A stretch of DNA of 64,000 nt from an uncultured Chitinophagaceae bacterium (GCA_903895845.1 CAITVK010000072.1:17227-81226); one strand, 5' to 3'. Positions 27,169 through 37,010 are shown, counted from the stretch's first letter. Notes: generated by a model from the letters alone, not told the origin. Numbers and translations: made by a program.

Positions 27169-27546
27169 CTAAAATGGCAAATCATCCACCATTTCATCTG
27201 GAGGAGGTGGTATATTGGCATAATTAGCCTGAGGTATTTCTTCCTGTTGCCCCAATTTAACCGCTTCTATTCTCCACGCATCAAGGTTGGTAATATAATT
27301 ATCCCTGCCGTCTTTCACCCATTTTGTCCCTTTTATATTGAACTGAACTTTTACTTCATCCCCAATAGCAAACCTGTCTACCAAGGCAGTTTTATCTTGC
27401 ACACACTGAAACTTTGCATAGTTGGTAATAATCCTTCCTCCAATGTCCTCACTCTTTTCAATCACAAACTCTCTTGTCTTAAACGTTTCTGTACGCTGCA
27501 CCGTATCATATTTGGCAGTCAGTTTTCCTGTTATTTCGTAACTCAT
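27169..27546 (-). CDS. DUF3127 protein with SSB-like acidic tip
   Basis: 125 residues. Begins MSYEITGKLTAKYDTVQRTETFKTREFVIE, as in DUF3127 proteins, a small beta-barrel family of Bacteroidota. The final residues, PPPDEMVDDLPF, closely resemble the acidic tip of single-stranded DNA-binding protein (DDxPF), which recruits repair and replication enzymes. This makes an OB-fold, DNA-related role plausible, but that is inference. It stands alone upstream of the foldback at 27064. Confidence 0.8.
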   Translation of the reverse strand: MSYEITGKLTAKYDTVQRTETFKTREFVIEKSEDIGGRIITNYAKFQCVQDKTALVDRFAIGDEVKVQFNIKGTKWVKDGRDNYITNLDAWRIEAVKLGQQEEIPQANYANIPPPPDEMVDDLPF

Positions 27547-27656
27547 AATTTAGTATTTAATTGAAGCGAAAATAGGGTTCAGGTTCTTAATTTCAATAAT
27601 TATTCACTAATCATCAAACGTTAATCACTGGAAATTCCCTTATTTTCGTTATTCAA

Positions 27657-28487
27657 ATGGCACATTCGGGCAATAAAATACGGATAGCAATTCTCGATTT
27701 GTATGATGGATACCCCAATCAGGGCATGCGTTGTATAAGGGATATCATCAGAAATTTTGCTGTCGCCAATCATTTAAACATTGTTGTTGATGAGTTTGAT
27801 GTACGGCAATATCTACAATTGCCCGACACTTCCTACGATGGTTATATTTCTAGTGGGGGCCCAGGCTCGCCATTGGATTCTGTGGAAACAGAGTGGGAGC
27901 ATCAATACTTTTTGTGGCTAAAATCAATAGAAGATTGGAATGATAATCCTTCCAATCTCCAAAAAAAAGAAGTGTTGTTTATCTGCCATAGTTTTCAGTT
28001 GGCTTGTCGATATTATAATGCTGGATTGGTTTGCAAAAGAAAAAGTGTTTCGTTTGGAGTATTTCCTGTCCACATGTTGGATGATGGGTTTGGAGAGGTT
28101 GTTTTTGAAGGATTAAAAGACCCTTTTTATGCAGTAGACAGCAGGGATTATCAGGTAATAAAACCAAATTATGCCGAGTTGGAGAAGATGGGAGGCAAGG
28201 TGTTATCCATAGAAAAAGAAAGGCCACATGTTCCTTTTGAGCGTGCGGTGATGGCCATTCGATTCAATAAATACTTTGTGGGCACACAGTTTCATCCCGA
28301 AGCAGACCCTATTGGGATGCGTATGTACCTTCAAACTGAGGACAAGAAAAAGGCCGTAATTGATGAACACGGCGAAGCCAAATGGACAAGTATGGTGAAA
28401 CATTTGCAAGACCCCGACAAAATTGTGTGGACGTATAATCACATCATTCCGAATTTTTTATCAAGAGTGATAAGGCAAGAGTCATAA
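27657..28487 (+). CDS. Class I glutamine amidotransferase-like protein
   Basis: 276 residues. Nucleophile C110 in LFICHSFQLACRYY, with H213 and E215 in GTQFHPEADP completing the triad, and SSGGPGSP near 65-72 as the oxyanion region. The fold is that of the amidotransferase domain of GMP synthase, but there is no synthetase domain. The nucleophile context CHSFQ differs from the common CxGxQ. The acceptor of the ammonia is unknown, and some relatives act on other amides. The gene is monocistronic. Confidence 0.8.
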   Translation: MAHSGNKIRIAILDLYDGYPNQGMRCIRDIIRNFAVANHLNIVVDEFDVRQYLQLPDTSYDGYISSGGPGSPLDSVETEWEHQYFLWLKSIEDWNDNPSNLQKKEVLFICHSFQLACRYYNAGLVCKRKSVSFGVFPVHMLDDGFGEVVFEGLKDPFYAVDSRDYQVIKPNYAELEKMGGKVLSIEKERPHVPFERAVMAIRFNKYFVGTQFHPEADPIGMRMYLQTEDKKKAVIDEHGEAKWTSMVKHLQDPDKIVWTYNHIIPNFLSRVIRQES

Positions 28488-28627
28488 GTAGCAAGGCATA
28501 AGAAAAAAAGATTTATTTAGGCAAGCTAGGTATAAAGAGGCTTCCTGAAGGGTTATCTAGTCATCCTTGTTAAAAGAGTATCCTAATTGATTACTGCTCC
28601 ATCCAGCGTTTATTCGGCTATAGCCAA

Positions 28628-28657
28628 TTGTAACTAAAAAATTATCCATTACATTTG
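28628..28657 (+). promoter_or_regulatory. Promoter of tRNA-Leu
   Basis: TTG (28628-28630) and TACATTTG (28650-28657) with 19 bp between, a full consensus match 14 bp before the tRNA. Confidence 0.75.
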
Positions 28658-28671
28658 CAACCTCTTCAGAT

Positions 28672-28757
28672 GCGGCGATGGCGAAATTGGTAGACGCACT
28701 ACTTTGAGGTGGTAGCGCCTTTTACCGGGCGTGGGAGTTCGAATCTCCTTTGCCGCA
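28672..28757 (+). tRNA. tRNA-Leu, anticodon GAG
   Basis: 86-nt class II tRNA. Acceptor GCGGCGA pairs with TTGCCGC (one G-T), discriminator A. Anticodon stem CTACT/GGTAG around loop TTGAGGT gives GAG, reading CUY codons. A long variable arm (CGCCTTTTACCGGGCG) is typical of leucine, and GGAGTTCGAATCTCC is the T arm. No CCA is encoded. A terminator follows at once, so it is a single-tRNA unit. Confidence 0.96.
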
Positions 28758-28761
28758 CTAC

Positions 28762-28791
28762 AAAAACCCAGAAATTACTTCTGGGTTTTTT
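28762..28791 (+). terminator. Terminator of tRNA-Leu
   Basis: AAAACCCAGAA-attac-TTCTGGGTTTTTT stem-loop with T tract. Confidence 0.9.
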
Positions 28792-29146
28792 GTTAATCTA
28801 TTCCCTCAGCTAATATCTATTTATAGCTAGGTCTGAAGTAGCATTTTTCCCTCATTTTCTCTTTTTATTCCTTATACACTACTTTTTCCATCCCATTATA
28901 TTACCGTTTATCAAGTTGGCAAAAATATTTTACGGGCAAATAATGCATAAGTAATTGTTTATCAATACTATAACCCATTAACTATATCTACCTTTAACCT
29001 ATTACCATTAAAAACTAGGTACTTTGTTTTGCATAGTACTAAAATTTTCCCCATCTTTGCATTGTCAAAGTAATTACTGACAAAAGATTTGGGAACGAAT
29101 CGGTAGAGAGAGAAAGGAAATAAGTAACATTTTAAATTAAAAGATC
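28792..29146. other. AT-rich gap before the PadR gene
   Basis: 355 bp with no array or gene. It contains a promoter candidate for the PadR/PspC pair: TTG at 29029-29031 and CATCTTTG at 29052-29059 (one mismatch to TAnnTTTG), 20 bp apart. Confidence 0.45.
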
Positions 29147-29521
29147 ATGGATATTCAAAACACACAAAGCCAGATGCGGAAGGGGGTTCTGGAATTTTGT
29201 ATTTTGTCTGTCATCAGTCAAGGGGAGGTTTATCCCAGTGACATTGTTGATAAGATGAAGGCTGCCAACCTAAGCATTCTGGAAGGTACACTGTACCCCT
29301 TACTAACCAGATTAAAAAATGCAGGCTACCTCAGCTACAGATGGGTGGAAAGTAATAGTGGGCCGCCCCGCAAATATTTTGTAATGACGGATGAAGGTCA
29401 CGCCTTTTACGAAGCACTAGAAAGTACCTGGAAGGAGTTGGCAGATGCGGTACACGCACTCACACAGCCTTCTGAAACAATAGAAGAAACAGAATCTGAA
29501 GAAAATCAAACATCACTTTAA
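29147..29521 (+). CDS. PadR-family transcriptional regulator
   Basis: 124 residues. Winged-helix PadR pattern: FCILSVISQGEVYPSDIVDKM, LEGTLYPLLTRLKNAGYLSYRW, and PPRKYFVMTDEG for the wing. A short helix (about 80-105) would dimerise. It starts 19 bp before the PspC gene and is surely cotranscribed with it. PadR-PspC pairs are common in Bacteroidota, where the regulator likely controls its own operon in response to envelope stress; that is inference. Confidence 0.92.
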   Translation: MDIQNTQSQMRKGVLEFCILSVISQGEVYPSDIVDKMKAANLSILEGTLYPLLTRLKNAGYLSYRWVESNSGPPRKYFVMTDEGHAFYEALESTWKELADAVHALTQPSETIEETESEENQTSL

Positions 29522-29540
29522 CCATTCAAAAAAAATTAAC

Positions 29541-31757
29541 ATGAAAAAAGTAATTAACATCAATTTTCAAGGTAGGGTAGTCCCAATCGAAGAAAATGCT
29601 TATGACATTTTGAAGCAGTACGTAGAAAGCCTACGTCGCCACTTTGCAAATGAAGAAGGAAAAGATGAGATAATAAATGATATAGAAAGTCGTATTGCAG
29701 AACTTTTTGCCGAAACACTAAAGAAAGGCAGCACTTGCATTACAGATGAAGATGTAAATAACATCATTAAAAGTATGGGCCGCCCCGAAGACTTTGATGA
29801 TGATGAAGCAAATGTGAAAGCACAATTGGGTGGCAGCCAAGAAAGAGCAAATACTGATTTTCAGCAACAAGCTTTTGTAAATGCCAGCCGTCGTTTGTAC
29901 AGAGATGAAAACAACAAAGTACTCGGTGGGGTTTGTAGTGGTGTTGCCAACTATTTTGGAATTGATCCATTGGTAATCAGAATTTTGGCAGTCATCACAT
30001 TTGGCGTCACTTTTATTCCTTATTTAATATTATGGATTGCTGTACCAAGTACCGCTACTCAGGTGATAGGCAGTACACGCAAACGTCTTTTCAGAGACAT
30101 GGACGATAAAATTATTGGCGGTGTTGCCAGTGGCCTGGCACATTACTTTGGTGTGAAAGTGTGGATACCGAGGTTGTTATTCTTATTGCCATTTTTATCG
30201 TTTGTAACACATCTTCACATTTGGGGCTTGGGTAGCTTCCCAAATATTGTAAGCTTATCTTTTAGTCCAGGTGCTACTCTATTGTATATCATCCTGTGGA
30301 TGATATTGCCAGAAGCCATTACAAGTGCAGACAAACTGGAGATGAAAGGAGAACGTGTGGACTTGAATAGCATTAAAAATACCATCCAAACAGATATGGA
30401 GGGCTTTAAGGGACGTGCAGAGAAATTTGGCAGTGAGCTAAAAGACAAGGCACAAGAACTTGGAAAAGAGTTTGCCCCACGTGCAGAAAAGTTTAGCGCA
30501 GAAGCAGCGTATGCAGCACGCAAAACAAGTGCGGGGTTGGGGGGGGTGATTGTGTTGTTAGCAAAGATATTCGCCTATTTTATATTGGCAGTGTTGCTGT
30601 TTTGTGTAATAGTAGGTTTGTTTGTGGCAGGGGTTGCTTTCATTGGCATCTCCCCACTATTCGATTATATCTTTAGCAATGGTACAGAAACGGTGCTTGC
30701 ATGGATTGGGATACTCCTTCTTGTCTGGATACCAATTGTAGGCATCATTACCTGGGTAGTTCGTCGTATTACCAAAGCAAAGCGTAACAGCTATCTGGCA
30801 CGTTACACTTTTCTGGCACTTTGGTTAATTGGATTTATTTGTTTGATAAGCCTGCTTGTATCACTAAGAAACGATTTCAGGTATAAAAATAATGGTGTAG
30901 AAGAAAGAGTATCGCTCTCGAACCCTAAAACAGACAAGCTAGAAGTACAGTTGAGCGGATATGGCAAGAAAGGAAGAGACTTCCATTGGTTAAAGATTGA
31001 ACCATTTGAAGGCATAAACAGCGATACTGTTTTTGTACCCAACACAGATGTACGTATTACCAGATCTACATCTGACAGTTTTGAAGTGACCGTATTAAGG
31101 GTGAGTAATGGCGAAAGCAAGGACGCAGCCAACAAACTTGCAGAAAAGATTACTTATTCGATCACTCAAAAAGATTCTATCCTTTCATTATATAAAGGGA
31201 TTCCAATTAATACAACTGATAAATTCAGGAACCAAAGGATGATTATCACAATAGCGGTTCCGCTTGGTAAAAGGATTAAAGTGGATGACAAGATAGGCTG
31301 GAGAACTCATGTTGACTTTGGTGTAAACAATGATGATTGGAACTGGAAAGATGACTTCTCAAATGATGAGTTCATGAACTGGGAAACTAACAAAGAATAT
31401 GTTATGACAGGTAAGGGCTTAAAAGAAATTGGCAGGTCGTCTGATGATGTGCTTCGTGATAGCAACAACGACGAAAATGACAATAGCATAGAAGAAAACA
31501 AGCAGAATCTGGAGGACTTGAAGCAGGAGATAGAAGAAAAGCAACGTGAAATGGATGACAAAAAGCGCGAACTGCAACGACAACTGGATGACGAACAAAG
31601 AAGGCTTGATGAAAAGAAAAAGGAATTAAAGCTGAATGTAGATACTTCTGGAACAAAAACAAAAGCGCAGAAGATTGTTGCGGCTCCCAATCAGGAGAAA
31701 TCGAAACTGAATGAAATAAATAATGAGCTGACCCCGTCTTTTATGAATGCAATATAA
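29541..31757 (+). CDS. PspC-domain envelope protein
   Basis: 738 residues. Residues 1-90 form a cytoplasmic helical domain (EIINDIESRIAELF, CITDEDVNNIIKSMGRPEDF). Two PspC domains follow (about 117-170 and 181-258), each with RLxRDxxxKxxGGVxSG and a hydrophobic hairpin. More membrane segments lie near 335-365, 380-405 and 428-450. The C-terminal third is exported or cytoplasmic with a beta-rich part and a strongly charged coiled coil at about 650-705 (KQEIEEKQREMDDKKREL). It likely senses membrane stress together with the PadR protein. Confidence 0.9.
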   Translation: MKKVININFQGRVVPIEENAYDILKQYVESLRRHFANEEGKDEIINDIESRIAELFAETLKKGSTCITDEDVNNIIKSMGRPEDFDDDEANVKAQLGGSQERANTDFQQQAFVNASRRLYRDENNKVLGGVCSGVANYFGIDPLVIRILAVITFGVTFIPYLILWIAVPSTATQVIGSTRKRLFRDMDDKIIGGVASGLAHYFGVKVWIPRLLFLLPFLSFVTHLHIWGLGSFPNIVSLSFSPGATLLYIILWMILPEAITSADKLEMKGERVDLNSIKNTIQTDMEGFKGRAEKFGSELKDKAQELGKEFAPRAEKFSAEAAYAARKTSAGLGGVIVLLAKIFAYFILAVLLFCVIVGLFVAGVAFIGISPLFDYIFSNGTETVLAWIGILLLVWIPIVGIITWVVRRITKAKRNSYLARYTFLALWLIGFICLISLLVSLRNDFRYKNNGVEERVSLSNPKTDKLEVQLSGYGKKGRDFHWLKIEPFEGINSDTVFVPNTDVRITRSTSDSFEVTVLRVSNGESKDAANKLAEKITYSITQKDSILSLYKGIPINTTDKFRNQRMIITIAVPLGKRIKVDDKIGWRTHVDFGVNNDDWNWKDDFSNDEFMNWETNKEYVMTGKGLKEIGRSSDDVLRDSNNDENDNSIEENKQNLEDLKQEIEEKQREMDDKKRELQRQLDDEQRRLDEKKKELKLNVDTSGTKTKAQKIVAAPNQEKSKLNEINNELTPSFMNAI

Positions 31758-31797
31758 CTTGAAGCTGAAAGGATAATGATGGTTAAAGTAGGGATAG

Positions 31798-31842
31798 AAA
31801 GGTCACAATTTTAGTCTTAAAAATGTGACCTTCCCTTTTTTT
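31798..31842 (+). terminator. Terminator between pspC-like and TPR genes
   Basis: AAAGGTCACA pairs with TGTGACCTT, followed by cccttttttt. It lies between convergent genes. Confidence 0.85.
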
Positions 31843-31863
31843 AATGCAGTATATAAGAAGGCA

Positions 31864-33285
31864 TTAAATTCTTTTCCCTTTTTTATAACGGGCAATGATA
31901 TCCACTACCTGATAATTCTGAAGTATTGAAGGGCATATTTCCATAAACTTCTTCAATAACTTAGGAGCAGTGTACATTCCTTTTTCCAGTTGAAGCAGTG
32001 CTTCTTTCTGCTGTCCCAACATAAACAAAGCCGCACTGTAATAAAAAATAAAGATGGGCTTATTTACCGTCTTACTCATGGCCATAGCGCATTGCTCAGC
32101 GGCTTCCTCCATTAATTTGGCATCTAACAAACATTTAATCAAGGCTTCCCATCCAGCAGCATTCTTAGGCTTGCTTCGTACTACGTTTCCAAAATATTGT
32201 ATGGCATCTTTTGTTCTTTTCAAGTGTTGCATACACTCACCCATCGCTAAATTATATTCACTTGCATTGCGTTGGATGCGTAAGGCATTCTCCAAATGTT
32301 TTACGGCAGGCTGCCATTGCTTTTCCAACATATAAGTTACCGCCACTTTGTAATGCAGCTTACTATCATCTGGACTCAGGTGGGTAGCTTTCTTGTAATT
32401 CTGCCTGGCTTGTGCATAGTTTCCCATTCGGTGGTAGCAATGCCCTATCGCTTCATAAATTACATCTTCTGGACGGCTCAGTTCCAATACCTTCTCCAAT
32501 GCTTCTATAGCCTCCTTATACTTGCGAAGACGCAGGTAGGCATCACCCATATTGCGGTATGCATAATCAAATTTCTCATCGATGGCTATTGCGTATTGGT
32601 AAGCATCAATCGCTTTCTCATATAACTTTAGTCCTTGAAAAGCAGCAGCGAGATTAAACCAGGCTATCTCATTATATGGATACTCATCTATTATTGATTG
32701 GTGCAAACGAATACTCTCTTCATTCCTACCAGTAAAATCTGTCCAGAAACAAATTTTGTACAAAGCCTCTTCATTGTTGGGTTCTTCCTCAAGAATTAAT
32801 TTAAGGCAATCAAATACTTTCTCAAACTCTTCATAGTCATCATACACATCAGTCAACTCAAAAAGTAATTCAAGTCTTTCCTCCCCTTCAAACTGTTGCA
32901 AAGCCGCTTCCAATAGTTCAACGGCTTTGGGTTGCTGATCCAATGCTAGATAAGCATCTGTTTTTAATATGTATAGGTCGATGTTTGAGGAGTCATAGAG
33001 TTCAGCAACTTCCAAGATAGCAAGTGCTTCCTCGTATCTGCGGGTTGCCAAAAGCATATCTGCTTTCTTAAACATCAACAGACTTGAGTATGGGAATTGC
33101 TCGAGACCTGTTTCTGATGCTTGTAAAGCTTCAGCCAAATCATCTTTCTCATCGTAATAGTCGATAATACGCTCGAAGTCATCTTCCTCTATAAAAGAAT
33201 GGCTTATTCCTTTTTTAAGATTCTGATATTGCCTCAAGAGCTCGTTTATCTCCTCTTTGTCTTCGTGGTAAGAATGTTCCCTCAT
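31864..33285 (-). CDS. Tetratricopeptide-repeat protein
   Basis: 473 residues, almost wholly TPR repeats from about residue 45 to 450, with typical units such as AWFNLAAAFQGLKLYEKAIDAY, YAYRNMGDAYLRLRKYKEAI and DSKLHYKVAVTYMLEKQWQPA. No signal peptide or membrane segment, so cytoplasmic. TPR arrays are protein-binding scaffolds; no partner can be inferred from the context. The gene is alone. Confidence 0.88.
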   Translation of the reverse strand: MREHSYHEDKEEINELLRQYQNLKKGISHSFIEEDDFERIIDYYDEKDDLAEALQASETGLEQFPYSSLLMFKKADMLLATRRYEEALAILEVAELYDSSNIDLYILKTDAYLALDQQPKAVELLEAALQQFEGEERLELLFELTDVYDDYEEFEKVFDCLKLILEEEPNNEEALYKICFWTDFTGRNEESIRLHQSIIDEYPYNEIAWFNLAAAFQGLKLYEKAIDAYQYAIAIDEKFDYAYRNMGDAYLRLRKYKEAIEALEKVLELSRPEDVIYEAIGHCYHRMGNYAQARQNYKKATHLSPDDSKLHYKVAVTYMLEKQWQPAVKHLENALRIQRNASEYNLAMGECMQHLKRTKDAIQYFGNVVRSKPKNAAGWEALIKCLLDAKLMEEAAEQCAMAMSKTVNKPIFIFYYSAALFMLGQQKEALLQLEKGMYTAPKLLKKFMEICPSILQNYQVVDIIARYKKGKRI

Positions 33286-33458
33286 AATAAAAGGTTTATT
33301 AAAAGTATGGGAAAAATGCTTTAACGAAATAAATGTAAGGCTTTTATTTTATCAACGAATGTTAATAATCAAAATACTACACACCAGTAAAGCAGGCGTA
33401 GTAGTAGTTCTACACAAACAAGGGTTGCCTTATATTTTTAACGATTTACCGATAAATT

Positions 33459-33491
33459 TTGGCATAGTTTTAGGATTTTTAATTATGTTTG
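33459..33491 (+). promoter_or_regulatory. Promoter of the small secreted protein gene
   Basis: TTG at 33459-33461 and TATGTTTG (33484-33491), full -7 match, 22 bp apart, 20 bp before the ATG at 33512. Confidence 0.7.
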
Positions 33492-33511
33492 CACCATAAT
33501 AGTAATAAAAA

Positions 33512-33841
33512 ATGAAAAAACTCTCGATTGCATTCCTTTTTCTGATAGCTGTGAAGCTTGCCTTTGCGTCTATTGGTGTCTCTGGAATCAGCGACGATAA
33601 GTTTAAAACAAATAAATATTCCCTTAAAAACTTTAGTTCACTCCGTCACACTTTCTCTTTAAATTCATTAAAAAGCAGGTTGCACTATACAAGTTCTGAT
33701 GTGTACTCTCAATCTAACTTTAACAGCAGCACGCAAATGAATTCGATGATGCGATATGATAGGGGTAATACTACCTATATTATGCCTTTTAACTATAAGG
33801 TTAAAGTTCCTAAGTTCAAGACACCTTCTCCCAATAACTAG
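33512..33841 (+). CDS. Small secreted protein, function unknown
   Basis: 109 residues. Clear signal peptide (MKKLSIAFLFLIAVKLAFA), then a Ser/Asn/Thr-rich, basic mature part without cysteines and ending PKFKTPSPNN. A strong promoter precedes it and a bidirectional terminator follows, which supports a real gene. I do not recognise a family. Confidence 0.65.
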   Translation: MKKLSIAFLFLIAVKLAFASIGVSGISDDKFKTNKYSLKNFSSLRHTFSLNSLKSRLHYTSSDVYSQSNFNSSTQMNSMMRYDRGNTTYIMPFNYKVKVPKFKTPSPNN

Positions 33842-33970
33842 TTCACTTGTTTTTATTGTTAACACCTTCTTTTAACTGATTCGTCTTATTTAAGATGACA
33901 TTGGATTTTGGTTAATTGTCTCTAACTAGCATTGTCAGACAAAACTTCTCTACACTTAATCATTTGTTTT

Positions 33971-34017
33971 AATAAAATAGCCTGTCAGTGAATTTAATTC
34001 TGACAGGCTATTTTATT
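33971..34017. terminator. Bidirectional terminator
   Basis: Perfect 18-bp stem AATAAAATAGCCTGTCAG with complement CTGACAGGCTATTTTATT, A tract on one side and T tract on the other, between convergent genes. Confidence 0.92.
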
Positions 34018-34035
34018 AAGGAAAGCTATATAACC

Positions 34036-35417
34036 CTATTGTTTGATGATTAATTCAGAAATCATATCTCCTGGCTGAACCAGTAAAGTACCTTGTACAT
34101 ACTCTTCGTCATGCTGAGAAGCATCTAATCCAATCTCTTCTTCTTCCTCGCTTACCCGAATCGGCACTATAAAGTTCATTATTTTAAAAATTACAAATGA
34201 GACAGTAAAGCTATAGGAAACTACGATTACCAATCCCTTTAACTGCGTGAAGAAAAAGGATGGATTACCATAAAACCAGCCATCATTGCCAGCAGGGTTT
34301 ACCGTTTTTGTAGCAAATACACCAGTCAGCAACATGCCCACCATTCTTCTAATCCGTGGCAAGGAAATACATCCAAAGCATCATCCAATTTGGATTTAGA
34401 TTTTATATAAACAGCCCAGTTGGATATAACGGCCGCAAACATTCCTATAAAAATACTTTGTGGAATAGCCACAAAGCCTGCAGCGGGGGTAATGGCAACC
34501 AAGCCAACAACCGCGCCAATACAAAACCCTAAAACAGAAGGTTTCTTACCTCTCCATACATCAAAAAACATCCAGGATAGTCCGGCAGAAGCAGCGGCAA
34601 TGTTAGTTGTGGCAAAAGCCGAAACAGCTAAAGCATTTGCGCCCAATGCTGATCCTGCATTAAAGCCAAACCAACCAAACCATAGAAGTCCCGTACCTAT
34701 CAATACATAAGGAATATTAGCAGGAGGGATTTCCTTGTTTATCTCATGCACTTTTCTACGTTTCAGCACTATGGCACCTGCCAATGCAGCACAGCCAGCG
34801 GATATATGAACTACTGTTCCACCAGCAAAGTCTAGTACCCCCATTTGGGCAAGAAATCCATCAGGATGCCAAGTCCAGTGCGCCAATGGTGCATAAACAA
34901 ACAGGCTAAAGAATACAATGAAAAGTGTATATGAAGTAAACCTAACACGCTCTGCAACGGCACCAACCACCAAGCCAGGCGTAATGATTGCAAACATTAA
35001 CTGAAACATGGAGAATAAAAGAAGTGGGATAGTTGGAGCCAGTATCCAAGGTGCCCCGGATATTACATCTTTAAAGAACAAATGCGTTCTGGGATCACCT
35101 ATAATACCATATAAACTTTTTCCAAAGCAAAGACTGTAGCCAACTACTACCCACAAAACGCTTACGATACCGGCAGCAACTACGCTCTTCATCATGGTAG
35201 AGAGTACGTTTTTTCTATGCACCATTCCTCCATAGAAGAATGCTAGTGCGGGGGTCATTAAAAATACCAAAGCAGTAGAAATTAGTACCCAGGTAATATC
35301 TGCTGGATTATAGGCTTTTAGTTTATCTACGAAACTTCCATAGCTTGGTGCAAACAAAGCCAGAATGGCTACTAGTGATAACAAGAGAAAGGGTGCAATC
35401 CTTCTTACTTTTTCCAT
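34036..35417 (-). pseudogene. amt: Ammonium transporter (Amt) interrupted by a frameshift
   Basis: Two frames together make one Amt. The first (start ATG 35417) has a signal-like N-terminus, FFYGGMVHRKNVLSTMMK, the HWTWHPDG and GGTVVHISAG motifs, and GFNAGSALGAN; it runs to CHGLEEWWACC and stops at 34326. Near 34353 the other frame continues as RMVGMLLTGVFATKTVNP with the last helix and a tail ending ELIIKQ. A single missing base restores CHG-I-RRMVGM, where relatives read CHGxGGMVGM. Besides the shift, two glycines have become arginines (AGA AGA), so decay is plausible; a sequencing error could explain the shift but not both arginines. Confidence 0.85.
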
Positions 35418-35741
35418 ACTGTAATAGTTGTTAATAAAATGACTTGATGAGCACAAAATAATTTTTTTGAATATCTTGCTTTGTGCGCAAAAGTGTATAT
35501 AATTTATATAATATCCAAAACAAATAGATAAAAAGAATGATTTAAATAATATAAAATAATGATTATTTGCGCTAATTCATCATGCATGGATTAATAAAAA
35601 ATAGATGTATTGCTGAATAATAAACACTGTAAAGCTAAAAAAGAAGCATTTATATAAGCATTACTTCAAATGAAGTATGAGAGTTTCGGCCATAACAGTG
35701 AGGTTTATTTTGAGGCGCTAGTGAGAAATAGTGAGGCGTTC
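35418..35741. other. Gap upstream of amt with a possible rudimentary 21-bp repeat
   Basis: Mostly AT-rich. At about 35696-35737 two adjacent 21-bp stretches share the ends cagtgag..gaggc and gctagtgag..gaggc; this is suggestive of a very short array next to the pentapeptide gene end but too weak to count. The amt promoter should be near 35430-35500; no full consensus seen. Confidence 0.3.
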
Positions 35742-36314
35742 TTACCCTATCTCAATATCATACTTATTCAATAATCCTGCGATACCACTCAAGGAGAATT
35801 TTGCCTTCTTGATACGGTTTAACTCGGGATCGATGGCGTAGTTGTAAGCATTGCAGAAGTCGGCTTTTTCTAAGATGGTACCAACAAATGTTGCTCCACG
35901 CAAATCGCAGTTATCAAATTGGGCAAGGGAGAGGTCGGCTTCTGTAAAATCTACTTCTTGTAGACTGGTGTTTTTAAAGATTATCTTTTTGAGTTTCCTT
36001 TTGTAGAAAGAAGATAGGTTGAGGATGCAATTATCGAAGGAAACGGAGAAGAGAAAATCGCTGCAATCCTCAAAATGTAATCCCAACAGCTTGCAACCGC
36101 TAAACTTAATGTCACGCAAGGTCGTTCCTGTTAGTGTTACCATGCTTAGATTGCAGTCAATGAAGTTACACTCCGAAAAACTTAGTCTGGATAAGCTGAT
36201 ACCCGAGAAATTACAACTGGTAAAAACACAGTTTTCATACTCCCCTTCAGCAAACTTTTGCTGTGTGTAGTCTATGTTCTCGAAATCCTGATCTTCTATG
36301 TAAGTCCGTTCCAT
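35742..36314 (-). CDS. Pentapeptide-repeat protein
   Basis: 190 residues made of pentapeptide repeats (for example CNFIDCNLSM, ADLSLAQFDNCDLRGATF, ILEKADF), which form a right-handed quadrilateral beta-helix. Length is near that of Qnr/MfpA-type gyrase-binding proteins, but pentapeptide proteins have many roles and I see no specific Qnr motif. It begins directly at the stop of the deoxynucleoside kinase gene (1-bp spacing), so the two are cotranscribed. Confidence 0.85.
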   Translation of the reverse strand: MERTYIEDQDFENIDYTQQKFAEGEYENCVFTSCNFSGISLSRLSFSECNFIDCNLSMVTLTGTTLRDIKFSGCKLLGLHFEDCSDFLFSVSFDNCILNLSSFYKRKLKKIIFKNTSLQEVDFTEADLSLAQFDNCDLRGATFVGTILEKADFCNAYNYAIDPELNRIKKAKFSLSGIAGLLNKYDIEIG

Positions 36315-36950
36315 CTAAAACAAACCAAATAGTTGACTATCTATCTTGCCGTATATCTCTCCAAGGTGCTCCTCGTTTTCAGCAAACTTGTTTTTATCGC
36401 AATCAATAATCAATAGGGGACCTTCTTTGTAATCTGCTATAAACTTATCATAGTAGGCATTCAGCTTTTTCAAATAATCCAACCGAATATTCTCCTCATA
36501 TTCCCTACCTCGTTTCTGAATCTGATATACCAGTGTAGGAACAGACGCTTTTAGGTAAATCAATAAATCGGGAGGTTCTACCATCGACTTTAAGGTCTGA
36601 AAGAATTGGTAGTAATTATCATAATCCCTTTTGCTCATCAAGTTCATATCATGCAAGTTCGGCGCAAATATGTTGGCATCTTCATAGATTGTCCTGTCCT
36701 GAATTACGGTTTCTGTTCCACGTTGAATCTCTAGCAACTGTTGCAGACGACTATTTAGAAAATAGATTTGCAGGTTGAAACTCCAACGAGGCATATCGTC
36801 ATAAAAGTCCATCAGATATGGATTGTGATCCACATCTTCAAACTGCGGTATCCATTTGTAGTGTTTACTTAGCAACTCGGTAAGGGTTGTTTTACCTGCG
36901 CCTATGTTTCCCGCAACTGCAATATGCTTGGGCTTCTTTGAGTTTATCAT
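36315..36950 (-). CDS. Deoxynucleoside kinase
   Basis: 211 residues. P-loop GNIGAGKTTLTELL near 15-28, substrate region WSFNLQIYFLNSRLQ, the DRT motif (QDRTIYEDANIF) near 84-95 and a lid with RGREYEENIRLDYL. It phosphorylates deoxynucleosides for salvage; specificity (dA/dG versus dC) cannot be set from sequence. First gene of a pair with the pentapeptide protein. Confidence 0.9.
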   Translation of the reverse strand: MINSKKPKHIAVAGNIGAGKTTLTELLSKHYKWIPQFEDVDHNPYLMDFYDDMPRWSFNLQIYFLNSRLQQLLEIQRGTETVIQDRTIYEDANIFAPNLHDMNLMSKRDYDNYYQFFQTLKSMVEPPDLLIYLKASVPTLVYQIQKRGREYEENIRLDYLKKLNAYYDKFIADYKEGPLLIIDCDKNKFAENEEHLGEIYGKIDSQLFGLF

Positions 36951-37010
36951 ACAGTTAATTTCTCGTGTAAATAAAGTATATAATTATCAATCGTTAGCAA
37001 AAAGTTTCTT

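Noticed and set aside
35676..35738. A tenth 21-bp array near the pentapeptide gene end
   Set aside because: Only two or three weakly similar stretches; could be chance.
35742..36314. Calling the pentapeptide protein a Qnr quinolone-resistance protein
   Set aside because: Pentapeptide repeats alone do not show gyrase binding, and no Qnr-specific feature is visible.
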